From contig CAYJKN010000004.1 in assembly GCA_964371075.1 (NCBI GenBank), positions 62,001 to 126,000 on the forward strand: DNA of 64,000 bases, read 5' to 3'. The position numbers and the translations under genes are program-made. The DNA comes from UTCHB3 sp964371075. Lineage in GTDB: Bacteria > Bacteroidota > Ignavibacteria > Ignavibacteriales > Ignavibacteriaceae. A model generated the notes under the pieces. That model saw only the letters and a list, made by a program, of their open reading frames with translations. It was not told where the DNA came from and searched no databases. This document shows, piece by piece, positions 7,940 to 17,235 of the stretch. The first letter of the stretch is position 1. Every line of letters starts with the position of its first letter.

Positions 7940-9070
7940 ATGGTGTCGATTATCAGAAGTTTTATTTTTTCAGTTATCCTTTTATCTTCAGTTTTTGCAG
8001 GACCTCCGGATTTTTTCCAAATTGCAGGTGGAGCAAAAGTTACCGCTTTTGTTAAAGACGGAACCAACTTTTGGCTCGCCACTTATGGAAACGGAATTTT
8101 TAAATATGATACCAACTCGAATGAACTGATCTCCATGAATGAGGAAGAGGGGGGACCCAAAGACAGACTAATCGATTGCATTGAAGTGAATGATGACTTT
8201 GTTTGGGCGGGAACCAGTGACGGCCTGCTTATTTATGACAAAGAGAAAGAAAGCTGGAAAAAGAGAAAATTTGCTGAGGGGGGCGAGTATGGAAACTGGA
8301 TTAGAGGTTTAAAATATGATGAATCAACCGGTCTGCTTTGGATTGGTAGATTTATTAATATGACCATACTTAACGTAAAAAGACAAAAATATGAAGACTT
8401 TAATTTAGCCCGAGGGACAGAATCTTCAACCAATAATGTGAAAAGGTTTTTTATTGAGGAAGACAGATATGTCTGGATTCTCACCGAAGGTGGTATCTAC
8501 AAATTTGATAAAACTTTTGGTGATTTTGAACCTTCGAGGTGTGAGTTCATCTCCAATAAAGATGGAGCTTTCAGATCAGAGGGGATGAAAGTATCTGTAA
8601 ATTCCATCCTGTTTGACAGGGAATATATCTGGTTTGGGAATCAGGATTTTCGTTCACTTGAAATGCCTGACTATAATGTTGGTGGTGTTTACCGTTTTAA
8701 CCGAATGGCAAAATGGGATAAAGTCGACAGCCGTTCCGGTCTCCGGGGTGATGGTGTTTACTCCATGATGAGGATTGGCAATACAGTTTGGGCAGCCACT
8801 TATGAATTTGACAAAGAGATTAAAAAAGAATATGGCAGGGGAGTCACGATAATTGACCGTAACACTGCAAAGGTAATTTCTTCAAATCCAAAAGACTTGA
8901 ATATTCCCGCAAATCAGTTTTATGCGATGGAATTTGACCAGAAGTATATCTGGTTGGCATCCGAAAACGGATTGTGGAGGATCGATGTTTCCACCCCTCT
9001 TGCTTCATGGGGAGGAAAGAAAAAAGTTGATCCAAAAAAGGAACCCAAAGGGAACAAACCGAAAAAATAA
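7940..9070 (+). CDS. Secreted beta-propeller protein (two-component-regulator-propeller-like repeats)
   Basis: I chose ATG 7940, one base after the panB stop, because it gives a signal peptide (MVSIIRSFIFSVILLSSVFAG); the longer open frame upstream runs inside panB. The mature ~355 residues contain repeats of the type (F/I)WLA-x-(Y/E)-x-(N)G(I/L)(F/W)(K/R)(Y/I)D (NFWLATYGNGIFKYD, FVWAGTSDGLLIYD, YIWLASENGLWRID), typical of propellers that form sensor domains of hybrid two-component proteins. Here no kinase or membrane part follows, so it is a stand-alone periplasmic or exported propeller. The end is lysine-rich (KKKVDPKKEPKGNKPKK). Function unknown. Confidence 0.7.
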   Translation: MVSIIRSFIFSVILLSSVFAGPPDFFQIAGGAKVTAFVKDGTNFWLATYGNGIFKYDTNSNELISMNEEEGGPKDRLIDCIEVNDDFVWAGTSDGLLIYDKEKESWKKRKFAEGGEYGNWIRGLKYDESTGLLWIGRFINMTILNVKRQKYEDFNLARGTESSTNNVKRFFIEEDRYVWILTEGGIYKFDKTFGDFEPSRCEFISNKDGAFRSEGMKVSVNSILFDREYIWFGNQDFRSLEMPDYNVGGVYRFNRMAKWDKVDSRSGLRGDGVYSMMRIGNTVWAATYEFDKEIKKEYGRGVTIIDRNTAKVISSNPKDLNIPANQFYAMEFDQKYIWLASENGLWRIDVSTPLASWGGKKKVDPKKEPKGNKPKK

Positions 9071-9092
9071 ATCTGAGATAAAGACTTAAAGA

Positions 9093-10088
9093 ATGATAAA
9101 TATAGAACATACAAGACTAAATGAATTAAAACAAGCCTTTAGTGGGAAAAGAATTGCCATTGTTGGTGATATGATGCTCGATGGTTATATTATGGGTGGC
9201 GCAAAGCGTATTTCGCCCGAGGCACCCGTACCTGTTGTGGATGTTGATAACGAATTTTACCGTTTTGGTGGCGCGGCGAACTGTGCCAACAACATATTAC
9301 ATCTTAATGCCGAGCCGTTTCCATTGGGGATAATTGGCAATGACAGAGCCGGTGAGATTTTTACTTCACTTCTGTCAGGATTAAATATTCATCCGGGTGG
9401 ACTTGTGGTAGACGGTTCAAGACCAACAACACTAAAAACAAGAGTGATAGCGGGTTCACAACATGTTGTAAGAATTGACAGCGAAAAAAAGGACTATATC
9501 GGTAAAGAAACCGAGGAGCAACTTTTTAAGATACTCGAGAGTGAAATCTCATTGATTGATGCTGTGATTCTTCAGGACTATAACAAAGGTGTATTAACCC
9601 CGACCCTTATAACTGAAATTATCGGATTATGTAGGAAAAATAACAAACTTGTAACTGTTGATCCAAAATTCAACAATTTTTTCTCTTATAAAGGTGTCAC
9701 AGTTTTTAAACCAAACAGAAAAGAAGCGAGTGATATTCTGGGATTCAGGATAAAGACAGTTGAAGATGCCATTAAAGCAGGCGAGATACTTCTTGATCGA
9801 CTGGAAGCAGAAAACATTTTATTAACACTTGGAGAAGACGGAATTGCCGTTTTTAACCGCGAAAATGAGCCCAAAATGATGCCTACAAAGGCAAGAAAAG
9901 TTGCGGATGTTTCGGGTGCCGGAGATACGGTTATCTCAACACTTACACTTGCGTTAAGTGCAGGCGCTAACATATATGAAGCATCTTACATAGCAAATTA
10001 TGCTGCAGGCATCGTGTGCGCTGAAGTCGGGATTGTACCTGTCGAAATTGAGAATCTTTTTGAAACAGTTCTTGGAGGTAACAAATGA
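9093..10088 (+). CDS. rfaE1: D-glycero-beta-D-manno-heptose-7-phosphate kinase
   Basis: A PfkB-family sugar kinase of 331 residues that phosphorylates C1 of heptose-7-phosphate in ADP-heptose synthesis for the LPS inner core. It shows GDMMLDGYI and RISPEAPVPVVDV, hallmarks of the HldE/RfaE kinase domain, the NxGGAANCANN-like substrate loop (RFGGAANCANN), and the GAGD anion hole near residue 273 (VADVSGAGDTVISTL). In E. coli this domain is fused to the adenylyltransferase; here the two are separate genes that overlap by 4 bases. Confidence 0.95.
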   Translation: MINIEHTRLNELKQAFSGKRIAIVGDMMLDGYIMGGAKRISPEAPVPVVDVDNEFYRFGGAANCANNILHLNAEPFPLGIIGNDRAGEIFTSLLSGLNIHPGGLVVDGSRPTTLKTRVIAGSQHVVRIDSEKKDYIGKETEEQLFKILESEISLIDAVILQDYNKGVLTPTLITEIIGLCRKNNKLVTVDPKFNNFFSYKGVTVFKPNRKEASDILGFRIKTVEDAIKAGEILLDRLEAENILLTLGEDGIAVFNRENEPKMMPTKARKVADVSGAGDTVISTLTLALSAGANIYEASYIANYAAGIVCAEVGIVPVEIENLFETVLGGNK

Positions 10089-10561
10089 AATACCTTTACG
10101 ACTGGGTTGGCCTTGCAGAAATAACTTCCCGACTGAAAAGTGAGGGGAAAAAGATCGTTTTCACCAATGGTTGTTTTGATTTAATTCATGCCGGACACAT
10201 CGATTACCTTACAAAAGCAAAAGCGCTTGGAGATGTGTTAATAATTGGAATAAATTCTGACGATTCGATTAGAAGATTAAAAGGGGACAAACGACCTCTT
10301 CTTCCTCATGAAGAAAGAGCATTTGCAATCTCCAGTCTTAAACCTGTGGATTATGTTACAATATTTACCGAGGACACTCCTTACGAATTGATAAAAATGA
10401 TTGTTCCAGATGTTTTAGTAAAAGGTGGCGACTGGTCGATTGAAAATATTGTTGGTAGAGACATTGTTGAACAAAATGGTGGCCTAACCACTAACATCCC
10501 GTTTGTAGTTTCCCGATCCACTTCAAGCATAATTGAGTTAATCCTGGAAAAATACCGTTAA
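10085..10561 (+). CDS. rfaE2: D-glycero-beta-D-manno-heptose 1-phosphate adenylyltransferase
   Basis: This 158-residue nucleotidyltransferase makes ADP-heptose from heptose-1-phosphate and ATP. It starts with the cytidylyltransferase-like VFTNGCFDLIHAGHIDYL (HxGH motif), followed by GINSDDSIRRLKG and KGGDW, as in RfaE domain II. It overlaps rfaE1 by ATGA and precedes tamB by 4 bases. The pair implies heptose-containing LPS in this organism, although a GmhA/GmhB pair is not visible here. Confidence 0.95.
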   Translation: MKYLYDWVGLAEITSRLKSEGKKIVFTNGCFDLIHAGHIDYLTKAKALGDVLIIGINSDDSIRRLKGDKRPLLPHEERAFAISSLKPVDYVTIFTEDTPYELIKMIVPDVLVKGGDWSIENIVGRDIVEQNGGLTTNIPFVVSRSTSSIIELILEKYR

Positions 10562-10565
10562 GATC

Positions 10566-13500
10566 ATGATGAAACGGATACCGGCCAAGGTACTTAAATA
10601 TTTGAGAGGTTTCCTCTACTTCCTCTTGATATTTATTGTAGCAGTTTTGGTATTCTCACAAACCTCCCTTTTCCGCTCCATTTTAAAAGATCAACTTACC
10701 ACAATCATCAACGAATCTTTACAGGGCAGAGTTGAGATTGGAAGTATTGAGGGAACTCTTGTCACCTCCTTGATAGTGAATGACATAAGGGTTTCAGACA
10801 CACTCCACAATGAAATTGCCTTTATTAAAAGGTTGGAAGTCTATCCGAGACTGCTTGAAATTCTCAGTGGCAGAATTCATGTGCATAAGATAAGAATTGA
10901 GGGACTATGGGCTGATCTGGTCGTTGATTCATCCGGAGTCTTAAATCTGATGAAGATTCTGCCTAAAAGCAAGGAAGAAGTTAAAGATACTGTTTCGAAA
11001 CCATTTCCTTATGTGTTGATGGCGGGTACAGTTGAAATTGTAAACAGCAGTGTTTATTACCGAAAGTGGGATAAAATTTATTCAAAGGAGACATTTGTCT
11101 CAATGAATATGAATGATTTAAGAATCCCAAAACTTGATATAAAACTGAATGACATTAAGATTGATCTTGCAAAGGGAATTTACGCCGTTGATATCGAACA
11201 GTTCATGATTGAGCCCAACTGCACCAATACTCCAAAAATATCAATGACCGGGGAATTGAAACTTGACGGAAGAATAATCGATGTAAATGATTTAAGTATC
11301 ATAACCAACAAAAGCGAAATTGCTCTCGATTATTTTACAGATGAGTTGAACCCGTTCGACAATTTTACGATGGACTCTCTCAAGGCAGCCAAGTTTGCAA
11401 TGACCCTTGAGGGTAAACCTTTCCATTTTGATGATCTTACTACAGTTTTGGATGGGTTTGATTTGATAAAAGGACCGATGGACCTTGAACTTCAGGCTTC
11501 GGGTGACATGAAAAACACAAAGGTCGCAAATCTTTCAGTTGAGGCACTTACAACCAAACTCTATTTAACAGGCACAATTCTAAATCTTCTTGATTATGAA
11601 AAGATGAGAATACTCGCAGATATTAAAAAATCTGTGTTAAATCCGATGGATATTCACACGATTATGCCAACTCTCGATATTAAACAATATCTTGATTTCC
11701 CAACGGTTACGATTGACAGCATAGGATTTTATGGCGCACCACTCACTTTTACAGGGGGATTGGGACTCCGTTCGGCAAACGGTGATATAAACGGAACTTA
11801 TTCATTCGATTTTTCAAAACCTCAATCGCTTTACGAGATAGATCTCAATACCCAGAATCTTAATATCAGTAAATATATCAATTTCCCTGTGAACCTGACA
11901 TCAAAAATCAGAGCAAAGGGAACAGGTTTTAATCCCGAAAATGCGATATTTGAATTGGATTTTGATGGAACTCAATCACTTGCAGGGAAGTATCTCTTCG
12001 ACCGTCTCTCAATAAAAACAAAAGGCGCTTCCGGAAAAATTGGACTTGAACTGAAGACTGTGCTTGGTGTCCAAAACGGCGAATTAAGCGGTGAGATAGA
12101 TTTTTCAAATATGAAGAGACCTGTTTATTCAATAACATCTGCATTTAACAGTGTTGATCTTGAATATTTTATCGGTGATTCTTCCCTGTCTTCCGCTCTC
12201 AACTTTACATTTGATGCCGAAGGTGAGGGATTTGATCCCAATGACATGGTACTCTCTGCAAATCTAAACCTGCTTGACACAAGAATCAAGGGTGATTCAC
12301 TTGGTGAAATAGATGCATCAATAAAACTTTTTGCCACCCCTGACATGCAGAAAGATATCTTGATTTCCTCGAACCTGTTTACCATCTCTGCCGCGGGAAC
12401 TTTTGATTATAGTACTTTGGGGAACAGTCTTTCAAGAGAGTCAGAGAAACTTGTTGCAGATGTATCCAGGATATTACTTAATTATTATCCCGATTTTTTT
12501 GAAGACAGTAGCGCTTCCGTTGCCGGCAGATCAACCGTTAATTCACCAACTAACTTCAGCATTACAACAAATGACTCACTGGCATATTCATTTCAGGTAA
12601 AAGACCTGGGTCCATTGCGGAATTTCCTTAAACTGAAAACTTTTGATATTGAGGGGTCTGTCTCGGGGCACATTGTACTTAATCCCCAGCGGGTTTCTTA
12701 TTATCTCAAAAACGATTTGGACAGGTTCCGGTTCAGAGCATCAGACACTTCAAGTATATTTATTTTATGGGGGTCGCAGTCGGAGATAAAACTTGAACAT
12801 CCATCGGATAACATCAGCATTGGCAGTTTAAATGGTTCAGTTAAAAGTTTGACAAAAAAGATATTTTTGCTCAATAACGGAAAAACGGATACTCTGACAA
12901 ACACCGAAGTGGTGATGACGCTGGAAAAAGCGATGCTCGACCTGGAAAGAGTGGATATCAACTATAATGATATGTTAAAAGCAAGAGTGGCATTGGTTGT
13001 TGATTTTATGAAAGATTCACTTGAACTAGATATGTATGAGACCAAAGTCAACTACAAAGGGTATGAAGTTGAAAATATAGAAAACACGGTTTTGGCTTTC
13101 AGTAATGATGCATTTTTTATTAAGAATTTTTCTCTTGGTCGGGGAGAAAAAAAAATGTTGACACTTGACGCAAGAATAACCCGCACAACTCTCGACACAA
13201 AAATGAAACTGGAGAATCTTACACTTCAGGAATTGATGAAAGATGTTCTTCAGCAGGCATTTAATCAGCCGGTTGATGCCAATCTAAATTTTGAGGTGGT
13301 GGCAACAGGTACTTACGATGATCCTCTTATAACAACCAATTTTACGATAAATGAATTTAAGTATAAAAATGAACAGTTGGGTAAATTTGTCCTGACAGCC
13401 GTTTATGAAGATGAAGTAATCACTCCGGTAGGTAAGTTTTATAGTGGTAGCACCACAGGAAACGACTCACTTTTATCACTAACCGGTGTGATTCCTTATA

Positions 13501-15098
13501 AAATTTCCTTCTCCGAGGGAATCTTTGATTTTGTGAAAGATAAAGAGACCGATATCAAAATTGCATCGGATAATTTTTCACTTTCTGCATTAAATGGACT
13601 TGTTCCAAATGTTGAAGAACTTCAGGGTATTCTCCAGTCACGAATCCAAATGAAGGGATTTTATCCTAACCTTGTTAGGAGCGGTAGTGCGGAAATAAAA
13701 AACGGACTGTTTAAAGTATCCATGACCAAACTCTACTACGGGTTGCAAATGGGGATAACACTCTCAGATTCAAGTCTTGTATTGAACCAATTTGTCCTTT
13801 CAAACGAAGGAGAGGTGGGGATTTATGGGAAGTTAAAGGGTTCGGGAGATCTCCGAATTCGCGGGTATGAAGTTGTTGCCGGTGATCTTAAGTTTGGTGG
13901 ACAGTTGACTGTGTTGGAAAATTTACAACGAACAAAAGAACTGCCGGTTTTTGGAAAGATGGTTATATCCACAAATCAGGATATCACCGTTAAAATGGCA
14001 TCAAACAACCTGACCGTAAATGCGTCGATAAATATTGATAAAATGGATGTAACAATGCCCCCCTCACAGAATAGTGTGGCGAATGCAGGGGACAACTACA
14101 TCTACAAGTATCAGAGATATAATCTACCCGGCGAAAACGCAAGCGACTCGGCTATTATAGCTCTTTTTAACGATGTGGAAGTTGTGGACGACACTACTGT
14201 GATAGTTGCAGAAAAGGGTCTGCCATTTAATTTTGATTATCAGGTCAAAATAACGATGTCAAAAGACTCAAAAATGACAATGATTTTTTCGCAGGAGTCG
14301 AATCAGAAACTGACAACTTATCTTGAGGGAGAACTTATCTACGAAAAAATAAGGGGCTATGAAAATGTTCAGGGTGAACTGACGGTTTCTGACGAATCAC
14401 GGCTTGAATTCCTTAATATACGGTCATTTGTTGCAACTGGAATACTCAGATTTGAAAAGGAGATATTTAATCCATATCTCGATATCGTTGCAAACTACAA
14501 CTCCTACTATGTCTTTTCGACCAAGGGAGCCAGTAATGAACAACCTGTCCAGGTTAAGATTAAACTTAAGGGGAGTTTGGACGAATTATCCACAACATTT
14601 GCGAAAGCGAGTGATAATATAGCAGTCTATGTGGGTGAAGATAATATCAGAAATGAGGTTCCTTCTCCACAGTATGACAAGGCGGATGCTGTTTGGTTCA
14701 TCCTTACCGGAAAGTTTAAATCTGATTTAACCGAAGCAGATAAAAATTCTGCAGAAGGGCAAATTAGCACGATTCAGGGAACTGCAACTACAGTTGCGGG
14801 ATCATTACTCGGAGGACTGCTTTCAAATTATCTTGGCGATTATGTAAAATCCCTCGATGTGAGAGCATCAGGTGGTCAGACCAAGTTTAGCCTTTCCGGT
14901 CAAATATCCAACATCAAATATTCATTTGGTGGTACAACTAATGTTTTCCAGGACCTCTCATCAGCCACTTTTAAGTTTGAAATTCCTGTTATTAAAAACT
15001 TTTTAATACGAATTGAACGGAGAGAATCGGTTGGTGATGGATCATCAAGCAGCACGATGATAAATGAAATGGGTCTTAAATATAAAATTGAGTTTTAA
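10566..15098 (+). CDS. tamB: TamB-like translocation and assembly module / inter-membrane bridge protein
   Basis: A 1,510-residue protein with one N-terminal membrane helix (about residues 14-31) and a long beta-rich periplasmic body, the shape of TamB/AsmA-like bridges that carry phospholipid or assist outer-membrane protein assembly. The C-terminal ~250 residues match the TamB (DUF490) domain: DAVWFILTGKF, a small-residue AGSLLGGLLSNYLGDYVKSLDV segment with glycine-rich character, and a final run of amphipathic strands ending MGLKYKIEF. Tandem ATGs at 10566 and 10569 are both possible starts. It lies between rfaE2 and rnr; the rnr ATG shares the last base of its stop codon. No TamA gene is adjacent, but an Omp85-like barrel protein lies two genes downstream. 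Confidence 0.85.
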   Translation: MMKRIPAKVLKYLRGFLYFLLIFIVAVLVFSQTSLFRSILKDQLTTIINESLQGRVEIGSIEGTLVTSLIVNDIRVSDTLHNEIAFIKRLEVYPRLLEILSGRIHVHKIRIEGLWADLVVDSSGVLNLMKILPKSKEEVKDTVSKPFPYVLMAGTVEIVNSSVYYRKWDKIYSKETFVSMNMNDLRIPKLDIKLNDIKIDLAKGIYAVDIEQFMIEPNCTNTPKISMTGELKLDGRIIDVNDLSIITNKSEIALDYFTDELNPFDNFTMDSLKAAKFAMTLEGKPFHFDDLTTVLDGFDLIKGPMDLELQASGDMKNTKVANLSVEALTTKLYLTGTILNLLDYEKMRILADIKKSVLNPMDIHTIMPTLDIKQYLDFPTVTIDSIGFYGAPLTFTGGLGLRSANGDINGTYSFDFSKPQSLYEIDLNTQNLNISKYINFPVNLTSKIRAKGTGFNPENAIFELDFDGTQSLAGKYLFDRLSIKTKGASGKIGLELKTVLGVQNGELSGEIDFSNMKRPVYSITSAFNSVDLEYFIGDSSLSSALNFTFDAEGEGFDPNDMVLSANLNLLDTRIKGDSLGEIDASIKLFATPDMQKDILISSNLFTISAAGTFDYSTLGNSLSRESEKLVADVSRILLNYYPDFFEDSSASVAGRSTVNSPTNFSITTNDSLAYSFQVKDLGPLRNFLKLKTFDIEGSVSGHIVLNPQRVSYYLKNDLDRFRFRASDTSSIFILWGSQSEIKLEHPSDNISIGSLNGSVKSLTKKIFLLNNGKTDTLTNTEVVMTLEKAMLDLERVDINYNDMLKARVALVVDFMKDSLELDMYETKVNYKGYEVENIENTVLAFSNDAFFIKNFSLGRGEKKMLTLDARITRTTLDTKMKLENLTLQELMKDVLQQAFNQPVDANLNFEVVATGTYDDPLITTNFTINEFKYKNEQLGKFVLTAVYEDEVITPVGKFYSGSTTGNDSLLSLTGVIPYKISFSEGIFDFVKDKETDIKIASDNFSLSALNGLVPNVEELQGILQSRIQMKGFYPNLVRSGSAEIKNGLFKVSMTKLYYGLQMGITLSDSSLVLNQFVLSNEGEVGIYGKLKGSGDLRIRGYEVVAGDLKFGGQLTVLENLQRTKELPVFGKMVISTNQDITVKMASNNLTVNASINIDKMDVTMPPSQNSVANAGDNYIYKYQRYNLPGENASDSAIIALFNDVEVVDDTTVIVAEKGLPFNFDYQVKITMSKDSKMTMIFSQESNQKLTTYLEGELIYEKIRGYENVQGELTVSDESRLEFLNIRSFVATGILRFEKEIFNPYLDIVANYNSYYVFSTKGASNEQPVQVKIKLKGSLDELSTTFAKASDNIAVYVGEDNIRNEVPSPQYDKADAVWFILTGKFKSDLTEADKNSAEGQISTIQGTATTVAGSLLGGLLSNYLGDYVKSLDVRASGGQTKFSLSGQISNIKYSFGGTTNVFQDLSSATFKFEIPVIKNFLIRIERRESVGDGSSSSTMINEMGLKYKIEF

Positions 15099-17206
15099 TG
15101 AAAAACAAGATAAAAGCATACTTTCAAAGGAATGCAAACTTCTCCGTTAAGGCGAAGCAATTAGCAAAACATCTCGACATTTTTACCGAGCAGGATTATG
15201 AGGCTATGAAAGCCTTTCTTCATCAGCTTGCCGAAGAAGGATTCCTTGCACAGGATGGAAAGAGATTTAAATATATTCCCCGGACGGTTGACAAAACCGT
15301 AAAAGGTGAATTCAACATTCAGCAGGATGGTTCAGGATTTGTCTATAAAGATAAAGTTCCGGGTGGAGGTTACTACATTTCCTCCCGCTATTTTAACACA
15401 GCATTTCACGGTGATACTGTTGAATTATCTGTGGCAGCCAAAGAATTAAGAGGTGGCAACAGAGTTCTGATGACAGGCCAGATAATCTCGGTAATTGAGA
15501 GAAAATGGCATGAAATTTCGGGAAAACTTACCAAAGAAGGCTCTTTTTACATCGTAAAGCCTGATATTCCTGAGATTCACAGAAATATTTATGTTCCGGA
15601 AAGTGGATTAAACGGTGCAACTCCAGGAGACAGGGTTTTTGTTGGAGAGATAGAGTGGTCTAATCCCAAAATCAATCCCGAAGGAAAAGTGATTGAGGTT
15701 GTAGGAAAAGACGAAGGGGTTGATATTGATGTAATAACCATCGCTCGTGAATACAATCTTTCGTTAAAATTCTCCAAAAAAACGATGGAGGAAGCCAAAG
15801 AAATTAAGGATCAAATTCCTGAAGAAGAGATTGCAAAGAGAGAAGATTTCAGATCAAAAAATGTTTTTACAATTGATCCGGACGATGCTAAAGATTTTGA
15901 CGATGCCCTTTCCATCGAAAAATTTGAAAATGGAAATTATGAGATTGGCATTCATATTGCTGATGTAAGTCACTATGTAAAACAGGATTCTTCGCTCGAT
16001 AAAGAGGCCCTGGAGAGAGGTAACTCTGTTTATCTCGTTGGTGGTGTAATTCCGATGCTTCCTGAGGAACTTTCAAACGGCATTTGTTCGTTGGTACCTT
16101 ATAAAGACAGATTAACCTACTCGGTTGTGGTAGAGATGAGTCCCAGAGGGAAAGTATTAAACTATCGCATCGTTAAAACTGTCATAAACAGTAAAAGACG
16201 GTTTACTTATGATGATGCCCAAAAAGTGATTGAAACCGGAGTGGGTGATTTGGCGGCAGAAATTACCACACTCAACAAACTTGCAGTAACTCTCAGGGCG
16301 AAAAGAATGAAGTCGGGGAGTATCGAGTTTGGTTCTGATGAGGTTAAATTTGTTGTGGGCAGCGGTGGTGAAATTCTTGGAGTTCAGAGAAAAGAACTTA
16401 AAGAAAGCAACAAACTGGTTGAAGAATTTATGCTTCTTGCCAACAGAATAGTTGCTGAACATGTAAATAAAAAGAAACGCGAAAGCGAGACTATCCCTTA
16501 TGTTTACAGAATCCATGACAAACCTGACAAAGAAAAGATTAGAGAGTTTGGCAGATTTGTAAAATCCCTTGGGTTCATTGTTAATTTTTCCGATTCTCCA
16601 ACTCCTCAGCAGATAAATGCATTGATGGAAGCTGTGAAACAAAAAGAAGAGGAAGTATTGATAAGTGAACTTGCTATTAGATCGATGGCAAAAGCAATTT
16701 ATTCTACAGAGAATATTGGACACTTTGGATTGGGATTTGTTTTTTACACCCATTTCACTTCACCGATTAGAAGATATGCAGATTTGTTGATTCATAGAGT
16801 TTTACACTACTATGCTGAAACCAAAGGAAAATCTCTTTATCTGGAGGTCGCCCTTAGAGGGATGTGTTCACACATTTCGCTCACCGAAAGAACTGCGGTA
16901 GAAGCAGAACGACTTTCTGTGAAGAAAAAGTATTTTGAATATCTGAAACCACTTGTGGGAGAAGAATTTGACGGAATTATTTCCGGTGTTACAAGTTTCG
17001 GATTTTTTGTTAAACTTGCGGAGTCCCTGGCAGAAGGTTTGGTTCATGTGAGAGATATCGATGGTGATTATTTTACATATGAAGAGAAAAACTATCGTTT
17101 GCGAGGAGAACGGAGCGGAAAAGTTTACCGCCTTGGCGACAAGGTGAGGGTAAAACTCATCCGGGTTAATCCTGAAAAATCAAATGTTGATTTTACTATT
17201 GCTTAA
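15098..17206 (+). CDS. rnr: Ribonuclease R (RNB-family 3'-5' exoribonuclease)
   Basis: RNase R degrades structured RNA processively from the 3' end. In order, the 702 residues hold an N-terminal winged-helix region, cold-shock-like OB domains, the RNB catalytic domain from about 240, and an S1 domain at about 625-700. The catalytic Asp cluster IDPDDAKDFDDA starts at residue 259 and is followed by IGIHIADVSHYV. HFTSPIRRYADLLIHR is the conserved RNB end motif. The S1 part (GVTSFGFFVKL, EGLVHV) is complete, but there is no long basic tail of the E. coli kind. Translation is probably coupled to tamB through the TAATG overlap. Confidence 0.95.
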   Translation: MKNKIKAYFQRNANFSVKAKQLAKHLDIFTEQDYEAMKAFLHQLAEEGFLAQDGKRFKYIPRTVDKTVKGEFNIQQDGSGFVYKDKVPGGGYYISSRYFNTAFHGDTVELSVAAKELRGGNRVLMTGQIISVIERKWHEISGKLTKEGSFYIVKPDIPEIHRNIYVPESGLNGATPGDRVFVGEIEWSNPKINPEGKVIEVVGKDEGVDIDVITIAREYNLSLKFSKKTMEEAKEIKDQIPEEEIAKREDFRSKNVFTIDPDDAKDFDDALSIEKFENGNYEIGIHIADVSHYVKQDSSLDKEALERGNSVYLVGGVIPMLPEELSNGICSLVPYKDRLTYSVVVEMSPRGKVLNYRIVKTVINSKRRFTYDDAQKVIETGVGDLAAEITTLNKLAVTLRAKRMKSGSIEFGSDEVKFVVGSGGEILGVQRKELKESNKLVEEFMLLANRIVAEHVNKKKRESETIPYVYRIHDKPDKEKIREFGRFVKSLGFIVNFSDSPTPQQINALMEAVKQKEEEVLISELAIRSMAKAIYSTENIGHFGLGFVFYTHFTSPIRRYADLLIHRVLHYYAETKGKSLYLEVALRGMCSHISLTERTAVEAERLSVKKKYFEYLKPLVGEEFDGIISGVTSFGFFVKLAESLAEGLVHVRDIDGDYFTYEEKNYRLRGERSGKVYRLGDKVRVKLIRVNPEKSNVDFTIA

Positions 17207-17235
17207 TAAAGTTCTATTCAGTTGAGGCAGAGACG